The notes: generated from the letters alone by a model not told the origin. Positions 6,955-14,271 are shown, counted from the stretch's first letter. The stretch: DNA of 27,506 nucleotides from Clostridiales bacterium UBA6981 (GCA_002450075.1 DJYJ01000049.1:1-27506); one strand, 5' to 3'. Translations and numbers: made by a program.

Positions 6955-7092
6955 GCGCAATACAGAAAAGATAAAAACGGCACCGAGCTGAGCATCCTCA
7001 GCTACGGCTGCATGCGTTTTACCAAAAAGGGGAGCGGCGTCGCCCGCGCCATCATGCTGCGCAGGATGCCGGAGGCGGGACGCGGCAAATAA
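6955..7092 (+). pseudogene. Remnant of an aldo/keto reductase N-terminus without a start codon
   Basis: Reading from 6958 gives QYRKDKNGTELSILSYGC, then MRFTKKG, which is the characteristic beginning of Fe-S type clostridial aldo/keto reductases (usual form M-Q-Y-R-x-D-x-x-G-x-x-L-S-x-L-G-[YF]-G-C-M-R). A normal AAAGGAG site lies at 6943-6949, but the codon expected to be ATG (6955-6957) is GCG, and the only in-frame codon upstream that matters is the stop of the previous gene. After about 25 recognisable residues the frame runs into 19 unrelated residues ending in TAA (7090-7092), so the rest of the barrel (more than 300 residues) is gone. The simplest reading is loss of the start codon plus a large deletion. 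It is not the same subfamily as the aldo/keto reductase at 29-1168. Confidence 0.75.
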
Positions 7093-7116
7093 AACCGGAA
7101 GAAACGAAAAGAAAGA

Positions 7117-7130
7117 CTGTCGCGAGACAG
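7117..7130 (+). other. Small hairpin before the ABC transporter gene
   Basis: CTGTC (7117-7121) and GACAG (7126-7130) close a GCGA tetraloop just before the ribosome binding region (GAGAGAAGG) of the ABC protein gene. GNRA-type loops are unusually stable, so it may shape the start region of the message. Confidence 0.4.
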
Positions 7131-7145
7131 AGAGAAGGTTGAAGC

Positions 7146-8504
7146 ATGGCGGAAAGAGATATACTGAGCATGGTCTGGTCAGGGATCGATTGGCTTGCTT
7201 TTTCGATCGGCCTGCACCTGGTGCTGAAAAAACTCAAGGAGGAGAAAAGCTGGCTTGCCTGGGTACCGGGCGTGCGCTTTTTCAAGCTCGGCCAGGCGCT
7301 CGGCATGAGCGCCGAGGGCATCCTCTGCGGCTTGCTGGAGCTGCTGCTGTACCCGATGCGCTTTTATGACTGGGATCAATTCGGCGAGCGCTTTGCGGTC
7401 GCGGCTTCGCTGATCCTGCTGGTGCTTATCGTCATCCGCGTGATCTACGAGCTGCGCCTGTTTCTGCGCGTCAGCCGCGTGTTCGGCGCGAAAAAGGGCT
7501 GGCTGCCGCTGTGGATCTTTTTCTCGGGACTGACGATGCTCTATTTCGGCGCAAGCAAAAAACGCGTTCCCCTTGAGATCGCCGACCCCGAGGAGGGCCA
7601 GAAGGCGGGCACCGCGCCGGCCGCGATCGCGCACGCCGCGGCGGCGCATCACGCCACGGCGGGCGAGAACGGCCTCTCGGTCGATCTGCGCGAGCGGACA
7701 GTGAGCGACTTCGGCAAAAAGCGCTATCTGCTCAAGGATATCTCGCTCGACATCCCCAACGGCTCAATGGTGCTGCTGCTCGGCGGCTCGGGCTCCGGCA
7801 AGACCACGCTCGTCAACGCCGTCATCGGCTATGAAAAGGCCGACGCCGAGATCCTGCTCAACGGCAAGGACATCTACCGGGATTACGGCCAGATGAAATA
7901 CCGCATCGGCTTCGTCCCGCAAAAGAACCTCATCCGCGGCAACGACACCGTCATCCGCACCGTGACCGACGCGGCAGAGCTGCGTCTGCCGGCGGCCACC
8001 TCGCGCAAAGAGCGCGGCGGCAAGGTCGGCGAGGTCATGGATCTGCTCGGCCTTTCCGCCGGGGCGGACGGCCTTGTGTGCAAAAAGTCCGGCGGCCAGC
8101 TCAGAAGGATTTCCATTGCGATGGAGCTGGTCACCGACCCCGAGCTTTTCGTCCTTGACGAGCCGGACTCCGGCCTGGACGGCGTGATCGCCCGTGAGAT
8201 CTTCACCAAGCTGCGCGGCATCGCCGACAGCGGTAAGATCGTCATCGTCATCACCCACACGCCCGACCGCGTCATCGATCTTTTTGACAAGGTGATCGTG
8301 CTCGCGCGCGACTCCGGCCGCGTGGGGCGTCTGGCCTTTTACGGCAGCCCCGACGAGGCAAAGGCCTTCTTCGGCAAGGAGACGATGGAGGGCATCGTCA
8401 TGAGCGTCAACCGCAGGGAAGAAGGCGGCGACGGTCTGGCCGACCATTTTGTCGAGCGTTTTGCCCGTGAGCGCGAGACGGCGGAAGAGGAGGCGGTATC
8501 ATGA
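7146..8504 (+). CDS. ABCG-like ABC transporter ATP-binding protein with N-terminal membrane domain
   Basis: ATPase of an ABC-2/ABCG-like exporter. Residues 1 to about 140 form a membrane domain with hydrophobic segments near 15-30, 60-75, 85-105 (VAASLILLVLIVIRVIYEL) and 118-136, followed by an Ala/His-rich linker (about 155-175). The nucleotide-binding domain covers about 178-420: Walker A GGSGSGKTT (213-221), Q-loop VPQKNLIRG, signature SGGQLRR (about 315; the usual LSGGQ has K in place of L), Walker B LFVLDEPDSGLDG (about 334-346) and switch His in VITHTPDR. The tail FYGSPDEAKAFFG matches the White/ABCG subfamily, where an F-x-G-x-P-x-x-x-x-x-F-F element follows the ATPase core. The ATG overlaps nothing upstream and has AAGG 7 nt before it. 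The stop overlaps the permease start by 4 nt, so the two are translationally coupled. The substrate is unknown. Confidence 0.88.
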   Translation: MAERDILSMVWSGIDWLAFSIGLHLVLKKLKEEKSWLAWVPGVRFFKLGQALGMSAEGILCGLLELLLYPMRFYDWDQFGERFAVAASLILLVLIVIRVIYELRLFLRVSRVFGAKKGWLPLWIFFSGLTMLYFGASKKRVPLEIADPEEGQKAGTAPAAIAHAAAAHHATAGENGLSVDLRERTVSDFGKKRYLLKDISLDIPNGSMVLLLGGSGSGKTTLVNAVIGYEKADAEILLNGKDIYRDYGQMKYRIGFVPQKNLIRGNDTVIRTVTDAAELRLPAATSRKERGGKVGEVMDLLGLSAGADGLVCKKSGGQLRRISIAMELVTDPELFVLDEPDSGLDGVIAREIFTKLRGIADSGKIVIVITHTPDRVIDLFDKVIVLARDSGRVGRLAFYGSPDEAKAFFGKETMEGIVMSVNRREEGGDGLADHFVERFARERETAEEEAVS

Positions 8505-9442
8505 CTGAAAAGATCCGTCATAAGGGGAGGCTCGCCCAGACGGGGATCTATCTGGGCAAATTCCTGCGCATGTTCATCTACCAGAGCGACTGGAAGGTGC
8601 TGCCGATGGCCGCGATCATCGCGGGCGTGGTCACCTTCGTCGTGGGCAGCAATCTTTTCGTTACCCAGGAGGGCACGCTGACGGGCTCGTTCGCGCTGGT
8701 GTGCGTGTGCATCTGGAACGGCTTTTTCAATTCGATCCAGGTCGTCTGCCGCGAGCGCGAGATCATCAAGCGCGAGCACCGCGCGGGACTGCACATGTCG
8801 TCCTATGTCGGCGCCCAGATGATCTACCAGCTGCTGCTCTGCCTGGCGCAGACGGCCGTGACGCTCGTCACCTGCAAGCTCGCCGGTGTGACCTTCCCGG
8901 CGCAGGGCATCGTGACGCCCTGGGGCATCGCGGATCTCGGCATCACGATCCTTCTGATCACCTACGCCTCCGATATGCTCGCACTGATGATCTCCTCGCT
9001 CGTGCGCACCACGACCACGGCCATGACGGTCATGCCCTTCATGCTGATCTTCCAGCTGGTGTTCTCCGGCGGCTTCTTTGCGCTCACGGGCTTCGCCGAA
9101 AAGATCACCGCGCTGACGATCTCCCGCTGGGGGCTCGACAGCGTCTGCGCGATCGGCCGCTATAACGAGCAGCCCATGGTCACGCTCTGGAATACGCTCT
9201 TCCAGTTCCGCAACATCGACTACATGGGCGAGCGGCCCCTGCTTGAGATCATCCGCGCGATGGAGCGCGACGGCTCGCGCGACGATTTCCTGCTCTGGTC
9301 CGGTACCTATAACCAGAAGGCGGCCTATGCCGCCACGCTGGAAAACGTGCTGCACAACTGGAACGCGCTTATCATCATGATCGTCGCCCTCGCGCTCGGC
9401 GCGATGATCGCGCTGGAGTTCATCGACCGCGACAAGCGCTGA
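8501..9442 (+). CDS. ABC-2 type (ABCG-like) permease
   Basis: Membrane partner of the preceding ATPase, overlapping it by ATGA. It is 313 aa with an N-terminal cytoplasmic stretch carrying a connecting helix, then about six hydrophobic segments: around residues 30-48, 62-80, 105-130, 142-165, 172-200 and the C-terminal 283-305. The EREIIKREHRAGLHMSSYVGAQ segment (about 85-106) closely follows the ABCG pattern in which an E-R-x-x-x-x-R-E-x-x-x-G-x-x-x-x-x-Y-x-x-[AS]-x element precedes the second membrane helix. A longer extracellular loop lies before the last helix (about 222-275), as in ABCG permeases. Together with the ATPase it would make a complete exporter of unknown cargo. Confidence 0.87.
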   Translation: MTEKIRHKGRLAQTGIYLGKFLRMFIYQSDWKVLPMAAIIAGVVTFVVGSNLFVTQEGTLTGSFALVCVCIWNGFFNSIQVVCREREIIKREHRAGLHMSSYVGAQMIYQLLLCLAQTAVTLVTCKLAGVTFPAQGIVTPWGIADLGITILLITYASDMLALMISSLVRTTTTAMTVMPFMLIFQLVFSGGFFALTGFAEKITALTISRWGLDSVCAIGRYNEQPMVTLWNTLFQFRNIDYMGERPLLEIIRAMERDGSRDDFLLWSGTYNQKAAYAATLENVLHNWNALIIMIVALALGAMIALEFIDRDKR

Positions 9443-9469
9443 GGCGCGCGTGACACCATTCCGTTTCCC

Positions 9470-9488
9470 CGCCCCATCGAGCGGGGCG
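9470..9488 (+). other. Intercistronic hairpin
   Basis: CGCCCC (9470-9475) pairs with GGGGCG (9483-9488) over a 7-nt loop between the permease and VanZ-like genes. It is followed by AAAA rather than T, so it is not a + strand terminator. Confidence 0.45.
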
Positions 9489-9507
9489 AAAAACAAGAGG
9501 TGAGAGC

Positions 9508-10071
9508 ATGGTCCGCATCTCTCTTCTTTCGGGCGAGCTGCTCTTTGCCGCGCTCTGGCTTCTTTTCAGAGCGGCCGTCTGGCTGAAAACCAAACAGATC
9601 GATCCGAAGCGCGAGGCGCAGCTTCTTGTCATGTACATCAATCTCGCTGTCATCCTCCGCTTTGTGTTCTATTCCGTTTCCCGCGTCGGTGGGCGGGTGC
9701 CGCCGCTGCTGTTCGACGCTGCGCTCTCGTGGCCGCCGCGGCTGAATCTCGTCCCGATCGCGCACATCCTGCGCTTTGCGACGCGTCGCGACATGCTCGT
9801 GAATCTGCTGGGCAACGTCTTCCTCTTCCTCCCGAGCGGGATCGTCTGCCCGCTGCTCTATCCCCGGCTGAGACGCTGGTGGAAAACGCTGGGGGCGGGT
9901 GCGCTGCTCTCGCTGTGTCTTGAGCTTTGCCAGCTCCCCTTTTTCGAGCGGGCGACCGACGTGGACGATCTGCTCCTCAACACGCTCGGCTGTGCGCTCG
10001 GCTATGGGCTCTGGGCGCTTTCGCGCACGATTTGGAACCTTCGAAACAGACAGAAGAAAGAAGGACAATAG
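9508..10071 (+). CDS. VanZ-family membrane protein
   Basis: A 187-aa VanZ-like protein. The family signatures are NLVPIAHIL (about residue 76), LVNLLGNVFLFLPSGIVCPLL (about 95-115), LSLCLELCQLPFFERATDVDDLLLNTLG (about 134-161) and a final membrane helix. There are four or five membrane segments. VanZ lowers teicoplanin binding in some enterococci, but most chromosomal homologues have no known role and none should be assumed here. GAGGTGA precedes ATG by about 5 nt. The stop at 10071 is 1 nt before the next gene's ATG at 10073, so guanine deaminase is translated from a ribosome binding site inside this gene. Confidence 0.88.
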   Translation: MVRISLLSGELLFAALWLLFRAAVWLKTKQIDPKREAQLLVMYINLAVILRFVFYSVSRVGGRVPPLLFDAALSWPPRLNLVPIAHILRFATRRDMLVNLLGNVFLFLPSGIVCPLLYPRLRRWWKTLGAGALLSLCLELCQLPFFERATDVDDLLLNTLGCALGYGLWALSRTIWNLRNRQKKEGQ

Positions 10072-10072
10072 C

Positions 10073-11326
10073 ATGGAACTGTATCACGGCAGCATCGTCT
10101 TTTCCCGCACGGCGGAGGAGCTTGCCTCCTATACCGACAGTTATCTCGCCGTCGACAACGGCACGGTCGAGGGGATCTATCCCACGCTGCCGGAGAACCT
10201 GCGCGGCGCCGAGATCATCGAGCTCGGAGACGACGTGCTGATCCCGGCCTTTTCCGATCTCCACGTGCACGCGCCGCAGTATCCCCAGCGCGGCCTCGCG
10301 ATGGACGAGCTGCTGCCGCAATGGCTCGCGCTCCATACCTTCCCGCTGGAGGCGCGCTTTGCCGATATGGACTATGCCCGCGCCGTCTACGACGCGTTCC
10401 TCGACGATCTTATCGAGCACGGCACGCTGCACGCCGTCGTCTTCGGCACGATCCACACGGAGGCGACCGGCTATCTTCTCGAGCGCATGGAAGCGCGCGG
10501 CCTTGACGCCTATGTCGGCAAGGTCAACATGGACTGCGACAGCCCCGCCTCTCTTCTTGAGACCACGGCGGGCAGCCTGCGCGCGACCGAGGATTTTCTC
10601 GCGCGCTATGCCGCGAACCGCTTTGCCAAGCCCATCCTGACGCCGCGCTTTGCCCCCACCTGCAGCCGGGAGCTGCTCTTCGGGCTCGGCGCGCTGGGAC
10701 AGAAATACGGCGTCGGGCTGCAGACGCACGTCGTCGAATCCCTCTGGGAGGCGGCCGAGGCCGTGCGCCGTTTTCCCGACTGCTCCTGCGACACCGAGAT
10801 CTATGAGCGCGCGGGCCTTCTCGACGGCGGCCCCGTCGTCGCGGCGCATTTCATCTTCCCGTCGGAGGAGGACATCCGCATCCTGAGGCGGCACGGCGGC
10901 TGGGCTGTCCAGTGCCCGGACGCCACGGTCAGTATCATCGCCGGCATCATGCCCACGGCCGCGCTCGGCGACGCGGGCATCCCCCTCGCCCTCGGCAGCG
11001 ACCTCGCCGCCGGCCACAGCGCCGGGATCTACAGCCAGGCCGCAAGAGCCGTGCAGCTTTCGAAGATCAAGAGCTTTTACGAGCCGGAGGGCAACCGCGC
11101 GATCTCCTTTGCCCGCGCCTTTTCCATGGCCACCAAGCAGTCCGGCGCGCTCTTCGGCCGGGTCGGCAGCCTGGAGCCGGGCTATCGCTTCGACGCGCTG
11201 CGCATCGGCGGCCTCGGGGACAGCTTTGAGAGCCTGACCCCGGCCGAGATCGTCGAGCGCTTCTGCTATGCCGGCGAGACAAAGCACATCCGAGCCCGCT
11301 ATCTGGCCGGAAAAGAGCTCACGTAA
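10073..11326 (+). CDS. guaD: Guanine deaminase
   Basis: Zinc amidohydrolase converting guanine to xanthine and ammonia in purine salvage or catabolism. It is 417 aa. The metal-binding amidohydrolase signature is FSDLHVHAPQYPQRG (His64, His66, with APQYP specific to guanine deaminases). Further family elements are FGTIHTEAT, KVNMDCDSP, LTPRFAPTCS, QTHVVESLWE (metal His and substrate Glu), AAHFIFPSEEDI and GSDLAAGHS (catalytic Asp). The third-strand motif reads AHFI where many relatives have AHCI, a mild change. I start at ATG 10073, which aligns with family N-termini (L-x-H-G-x-[IL]-V-F) and has AAGGA upstream. A longer in-frame extension back to 9899 lies inside the VanZ gene and is not credible. 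It ends 14 nt before a cyclophilin lipoprotein. Confidence 0.92.
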   Translation: MELYHGSIVFSRTAEELASYTDSYLAVDNGTVEGIYPTLPENLRGAEIIELGDDVLIPAFSDLHVHAPQYPQRGLAMDELLPQWLALHTFPLEARFADMDYARAVYDAFLDDLIEHGTLHAVVFGTIHTEATGYLLERMEARGLDAYVGKVNMDCDSPASLLETTAGSLRATEDFLARYAANRFAKPILTPRFAPTCSRELLFGLGALGQKYGVGLQTHVVESLWEAAEAVRRFPDCSCDTEIYERAGLLDGGPVVAAHFIFPSEEDIRILRRHGGWAVQCPDATVSIIAGIMPTAALGDAGIPLALGSDLAAGHSAGIYSQAARAVQLSKIKSFYEPEGNRAISFARAFSMATKQSGALFGRVGSLEPGYRFDALRIGGLGDSFESLTPAEIVERFCYAGETKHIRARYLAGKELT

Positions 11327-11340
11327 AAAAGGAGAACGAT

Positions 11341-11940
11341 ATGAAAAGAACCGTATGCATTCTGCTGGCTGTGCTTGCACTGCTCACGCTCGGCGCCTGC
11401 GGGAAAAAGACCGCCGCGGCGAACGAGGCGGGCGAGCCGTTCCGGACCGTGCGCCACGCCGAGATCACGGTCCGCGATTACGGCACGATCAAGCTCGAGC
11501 TCGACGAGGGCAGCGCGCCGATCACGGTGGCGAACTTTATCAAGCTCGCCCAGTCCGGCTTTTACGACGGGCTGACCTTCCACCGCATCATGGACGGCTT
11601 TATGATCCAGGGGGGCGACCCGAAGGGCAACGGCACCGGCGGTGCGGAGGAGAAGATCAAGGGCGAGTTTTCGCAAAACGGCGTGTCCAACCCCATCCGC
11701 CACGTCAAGGGCGTGATCTCGATGGCCCGCGCCAAGGATCCCGACAGCGCCAGCTCCCAGTTCTTCATCACCGTCGCCGACGCGACCTTCCTTGACGGCG
11801 GCTACGCCGCCTTCGGCCGCGTGACCGAGGGCATGGAGATCGCGGAGCAGATCGCGAAGGACGCCCGCCCGGTCGACAACAACGGCACGATCCCACCGGA
11901 GCAGCAGCCCGTGATCGAAAGCATCGTGATCACCGATTGA
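11341..11940 (+). CDS. Peptidyl-prolyl cis-trans isomerase, cyclophilin type, lipoprotein
   Basis: Extracytoplasmic foldase anchored as a lipoprotein. Residues 1-20 are a type II signal peptide with lipobox L-G-A-C (Cys20), closely similar to that of the lipoprotein at 4159. The cyclophilin domain runs from about residue 38 to 197, with FxKLxxxGFYDGLTFHRIMDGFMIQGGDP (catalytic Arg in FHRI), GVISMARAKDPDSASSQFFI (active-site Met, Ala and Gln-Phe-Phe region) and a final FGRVTEGMEI. All expected active-site positions appear intact. AAAAAAGGAG precedes ATG by 6 nt. It is the last gene of the 5829-11940 cluster and is followed by a bidirectional terminator. Confidence 0.93.
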   Translation: MKRTVCILLAVLALLTLGACGKKTAAANEAGEPFRTVRHAEITVRDYGTIKLELDEGSAPITVANFIKLAQSGFYDGLTFHRIMDGFMIQGGDPKGNGTGGAEEKIKGEFSQNGVSNPIRHVKGVISMARAKDPDSASSQFFITVADATFLDGGYAAFGRVTEGMEIAEQIAKDARPVDNNGTIPPEQQPVIESIVITD

Positions 11941-11996
11941 CCCGGCCTGCATCCTTGCGGGGATCCTGCTTCCGACGCTTGTCAAACGAAAGACAT

Positions 11997-12027
11997 AAAA
12001 AAGACGGCTGCTGCAGCCGTCTTTTTT
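11997..12027. terminator. Bidirectional terminator between cyclophilin and macrodomain genes
   Basis: AAAAAAGACGGCT (11997-12009) pairs with AGCCGTCTTTTTT (12015-12027) over a 5-nt loop. A-run and T-run on both sides serve the two convergent genes. The T-run reaches the stop of the - strand gene. Confidence 0.92.
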
Positions 12028-12808
12028 AATATAACAGTTCGTGATAGATCCGGCGGTTTTCCTCGCCGTGGACGCAGAAGACCACCTTTTCGATCGCGCT
12101 CTCTTTCAGACAGCCCCTCACCGTCTTGACGGCGATCCGCGCGGCCTCGTCCTTCGGGAAATGAAACACCCCCGTCGAGATGCAGCAGAACGCCACGCTC
12201 CTCAGCCCCTTTTCCTCCGCCAGCGCCAGACACGAGCGATAGCACGAGGCAAGCATTTCCCGGTCGCGCTCACTCAGCGGCCCGGTGATGATCGGCCCGA
12301 CCGTGTGCAGCACATAGCGCGCCGGCAGGTTGAAGCCCGGCGTGATCTTGGCCCGCCCGGTCGGCTCGTCGTGACCCTGCGCGCGCATCAGCGCGGCGCA
12401 GGCCTCGCGCAGCTGCAGCCCGGCGGCCGAGTGGATCACGTTGTCGATGCAGTTGTGCCCCGGCCGGAAGCAGCCGAGGAGCTGCGCGTTCGCGGCGTTG
12501 ACGATCGCGTCGGCGTCAAGGCGCGTGATGTCGCCCTGCCACAGCGCGATGCGCCCGTCTCCGGGAACGGTCTCCAGTGCCGCGACGGAGACGACGCCCT
12601 TTCTCTCCCGTTCGGCGGAGAGCAGCTCGTCCTGCGCGCGCAGAAAGCGCTCGGAGAGCGCATGCGGCTCGCGCACGTTCATCAGCGCGCGCAGCAAGGC
12701 GCGCTGATCGTCCCGCGAAACGGAAAAGCGCGCCGCCTCGGCGCGGAGGGAGGGCATCTCGTCCAGCAATTCCCGGTTCAAAAACAGGATCGTTTCCTGC
12801 TCGTTCAT
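12026..12808 (-). CDS. Zinc-type macrodomain protein-ADP-ribose hydrolase
   Basis: Predicted to remove mono-ADP-ribose from proteins. It is 260 aa, the usual length for this family, with an N-terminal helical region (1 to about 75) and a macrodomain (about 84-258). Key segments are LWQGDITRLDADAIVNAANAQL (ADP-ribose loop with Asn104 and Asn107), LGCFRPGHNCIDNVIH with Cys113, His118 and Cys120 in the C-x4-H-x-C arrangement of zinc-containing macrodomains, and CISTGVFHFPKDEAA (phosphate-binding loop). No sirtuin (SirTM) or lipoylation genes, which accompany some relatives, lie nearby. It is instead coupled to a flavin reductase-like gene by a 4-nt ATGA overlap. Confidence 0.92.
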   Translation of the reverse strand: MNEQETILFLNRELLDEMPSLRAEAARFSVSRDDQRALLRALMNVREPHALSERFLRAQDELLSAERERKGVVSVAALETVPGDGRIALWQGDITRLDADAIVNAANAQLLGCFRPGHNCIDNVIHSAAGLQLREACAALMRAQGHDEPTGRAKITPGFNLPARYVLHTVGPIITGPLSERDREMLASCYRSCLALAEEKGLRSVAFCCISTGVFHFPKDEAARIAVKTVRGCLKESAIEKVVFCVHGEENRRIYHELLY

Positions 12809-13305
12809 CGCTCGATCGCCTCCACGATCTCGCCGATGAACATCGTGTGCGGGCTCACGCGCGTATAGATCCAGTCGTGTACCTCCGCGGGCACCCGGTC
12901 TGCTTCAAACTGGTGGGCGTACAGCTTGCGGCAGACGAAGGTCAGCTCCGCCTGGGCAAAATCCACGCCGTGCTCCACGGAAAGCGGCGTGAGGGCGGTC
13001 AGAGCCACCTTGTCGCCGTCGCGCCCCGAGCGGCTGCCGAGCAGCGCGAGATCTTTCCGGTATTCCTCCGGGAAAAAGCTGACGGTGAAGTAGTCGTTCT
13101 TCTCTAAAAATTCGTGCGTGTAGCGGTCCGGCGAGACGTAAACCGTCACGATGCTGCGTCCGTTGTGCGGCGGCCCCCAGATCGTGCCGAGACTGCCCCA
13201 GCCGATCGTCATCGTGTTGTAGTGTTCGATGTTGCCGGCCGTAACGAGCGCCCAGCGGTCGTTGAACATGCGGAAGACGTCATAACGCTTGTCCTGAAAA
13301 TCCAT
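12805..13305 (-). CDS. Flavin reductase-like (FMN-binding split barrel) protein
   Basis: A 166-aa protein of the flavin reductase/FMN-binding split-barrel fold, cytoplasmic, probably binding FMN and using NAD(P)H. Recognisable elements are FNDRWALVTAGN near the N-terminus, NTMTIGWGSLGTIWGPP (about residues 28-45, the typical T-x-x-W-G-S-x-G-x-x-W element of this clade), VYVSPDRYTHEFLEKNDYFTVSFFP, and the end GEIVEAIE. I start at ATG 13305 (MDFQDKRYDVF), which has AGGGAGG upstream; an in-frame extension to 13392 crosses the promoter and lacks a binding site. The stop overlaps the macrodomain start by 4 nt. The true electron acceptor is unknown. Confidence 0.88.
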   Translation of the reverse strand: MDFQDKRYDVFRMFNDRWALVTAGNIEHYNTMTIGWGSLGTIWGPPHNGRSIVTVYVSPDRYTHEFLEKNDYFTVSFFPEEYRKDLALLGSRSGRDGDKVALTALTPLSVEHGVDFAQAELTFVCRKLYAHQFEADRVPAEVHDWIYTRVSPHTMFIGEIVEAIER

Positions 13306-13333
13306 TTTTGCGGCCTCCCTGTGCTTTTTGTCC

Positions 13334-13363
13334 AGTATACAGCAAAATGCCGCGCGGTGTAAA
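13334..13363 (-). promoter_or_regulatory. Promoter for the flavin reductase-macrodomain operon
   Basis: On the - strand, TTTACA (13358-13363) and TATACT (13334-13339) are separated by 18 nt. The spacer starts with the palindrome CCGCGCGG. It is divergent from the EFR1 gene promoter about 25 nt away. Confidence 0.75.
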
Positions 13364-13386
13364 GACATACGGCGCGGCGGAGAAGT

Positions 13387-13415
13387 TTGCAAACGCCCGG
13401 GAAGTATGATATATA
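13387..13415 (+). promoter_or_regulatory. Promoter for the EFR1 ferredoxin gene
   Basis: TTGCAA (13387-13392), 17 nt, TATATA (13410-13415) inside an AT-rich patch (13405-13424) with several overlapping -10-like boxes (two TATGAT copies and TATAAA). The exact box is uncertain. Confidence 0.6.
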
Positions 13416-13469
13416 TGATATAAAAGAGGGAAAAAACGTTCTAAACCAACACGAAAAGGAGAGAGCACC

Positions 13470-14252
13470 ATGAGCGAAAACATCATCTATTGCTATTCCG
13501 GCTCCGGCCACTGCCTGGACATGGCAAAGAGCATCGCAAGAGCGCTGGGCGACACCGACATCGTCCTGATGCGCAGCTTCCCCGCCGTCACCGACACCAC
13601 GGGCGCGAAGCGCGTCGGCTTCGTCTTCCCGTGCTACGGCGGCGGCCTGCCCGGCGACGTCGAGGAGTACGTCAGGGCGATCCACATCGAGCCGGGCACC
13701 TACACCTTTGCTGTCGAGCAGTTTGCCGGCTATATGGGATGCGGCCTGCACAAGATCGACGAGATCGTCGGCCTTGACTACTGGAACACGGTCTCCAACC
13801 ACTCCACCTGCATCTGGCTGATGCCCCACACGCTGACCTTCCCGCCCACGAGCAAGGACAAGGCCCAGCTGCGTCTCAACATCACGGCCGCCGAGGTTGC
13901 CGCCGCAGTCAAGGCCATGAAGCGCAGCGACAAAAAGCCGCCGAAAAAAGCCTTCTTCGCGCTGGAGAGCAAGGGCTTTTCCGGCATGCACGCGGCACGC
14001 TCGAAAAAGTTTGCCGCGAACGGCAGCTGCATCGGCTGCGGCACCTGCGTCAGAGTCTGCCCGCGCGGCAACATCCAGATCGCCCGCGGCAAGCCCAGCT
14101 TCGGCACCAACTGCATCGGCTGCCTCAGCTGCGTCCAGTTCTGCCCGAAGGGCGCCATCAACGTCGGCAAGATCACCGAGCGTCGCGAGCGCTTCCCGAA
14201 CCCGAACATCAAGGCTGCGGAGCTCTCCGAAAAGGTCATCCACATCGATTAA
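13470..14252 (+). CDS. EFR1-family flavodoxin/ferredoxin fusion
   Basis: A 260-aa electron carrier joining a flavodoxin-like domain (residues 1 to about 165) to a two-cluster ferredoxin (about 180-235). The N-terminal YCYSGSGHCLDMAKSIA is the phosphate loop of the FMN site, and FVFPCYGGGLPGDVEEYV is a second family segment. The 4Fe-4S ligands are Cys187, 190, 193 and 197 (CIGCGTCVRVCP) and Cys215, 218, 221 and 225 (CIGCLSCVQFCP). The family is widespread in Clostridia and is assumed to shuttle electrons between reductases, with partners unknown. AAAAGGAG precedes ATG. It is a single-gene unit with its own promoter and a strong terminator. Confidence 0.93.
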   Translation: MSENIIYCYSGSGHCLDMAKSIARALGDTDIVLMRSFPAVTDTTGAKRVGFVFPCYGGGLPGDVEEYVRAIHIEPGTYTFAVEQFAGYMGCGLHKIDEIVGLDYWNTVSNHSTCIWLMPHTLTFPPTSKDKAQLRLNITAAEVAAAVKAMKRSDKKPPKKAFFALESKGFSGMHAARSKKFAANGSCIGCGTCVRVCPRGNIQIARGKPSFGTNCIGCLSCVQFCPKGAINVGKITERRERFPNPNIKAAELSEKVIHID

Positions 14253-14271
14253 CAATCTTTCTCCGACAGAT

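Noticed and set aside
9508..10071. VanZ-family gene as a glycopeptide resistance determinant
   Set aside because: No vanHAX, vanY or sensor genes are nearby. VanZ-like proteins are common in Clostridia without resistance.
9899..10072. N-terminal extension of guanine deaminase
   Set aside because: The extension is Ser/Arg-rich out-of-frame reading of the VanZ gene. ATG 10073 has a binding site and matches family starts.
13306..13392. N-terminal extension of the flavin reductase-like protein
   Set aside because: It overlaps the promoter TTTACA/TATACT and lacks a binding site, while ATG 13305 has AGGGAGG.
13405..13424. AT-rich TATGATATATATGATATAAA patch considered as a repeat or origin element
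   Set aside because: It is only 20 nt long and is better explained as overlapping -10 boxes of the EFR1 promoter.
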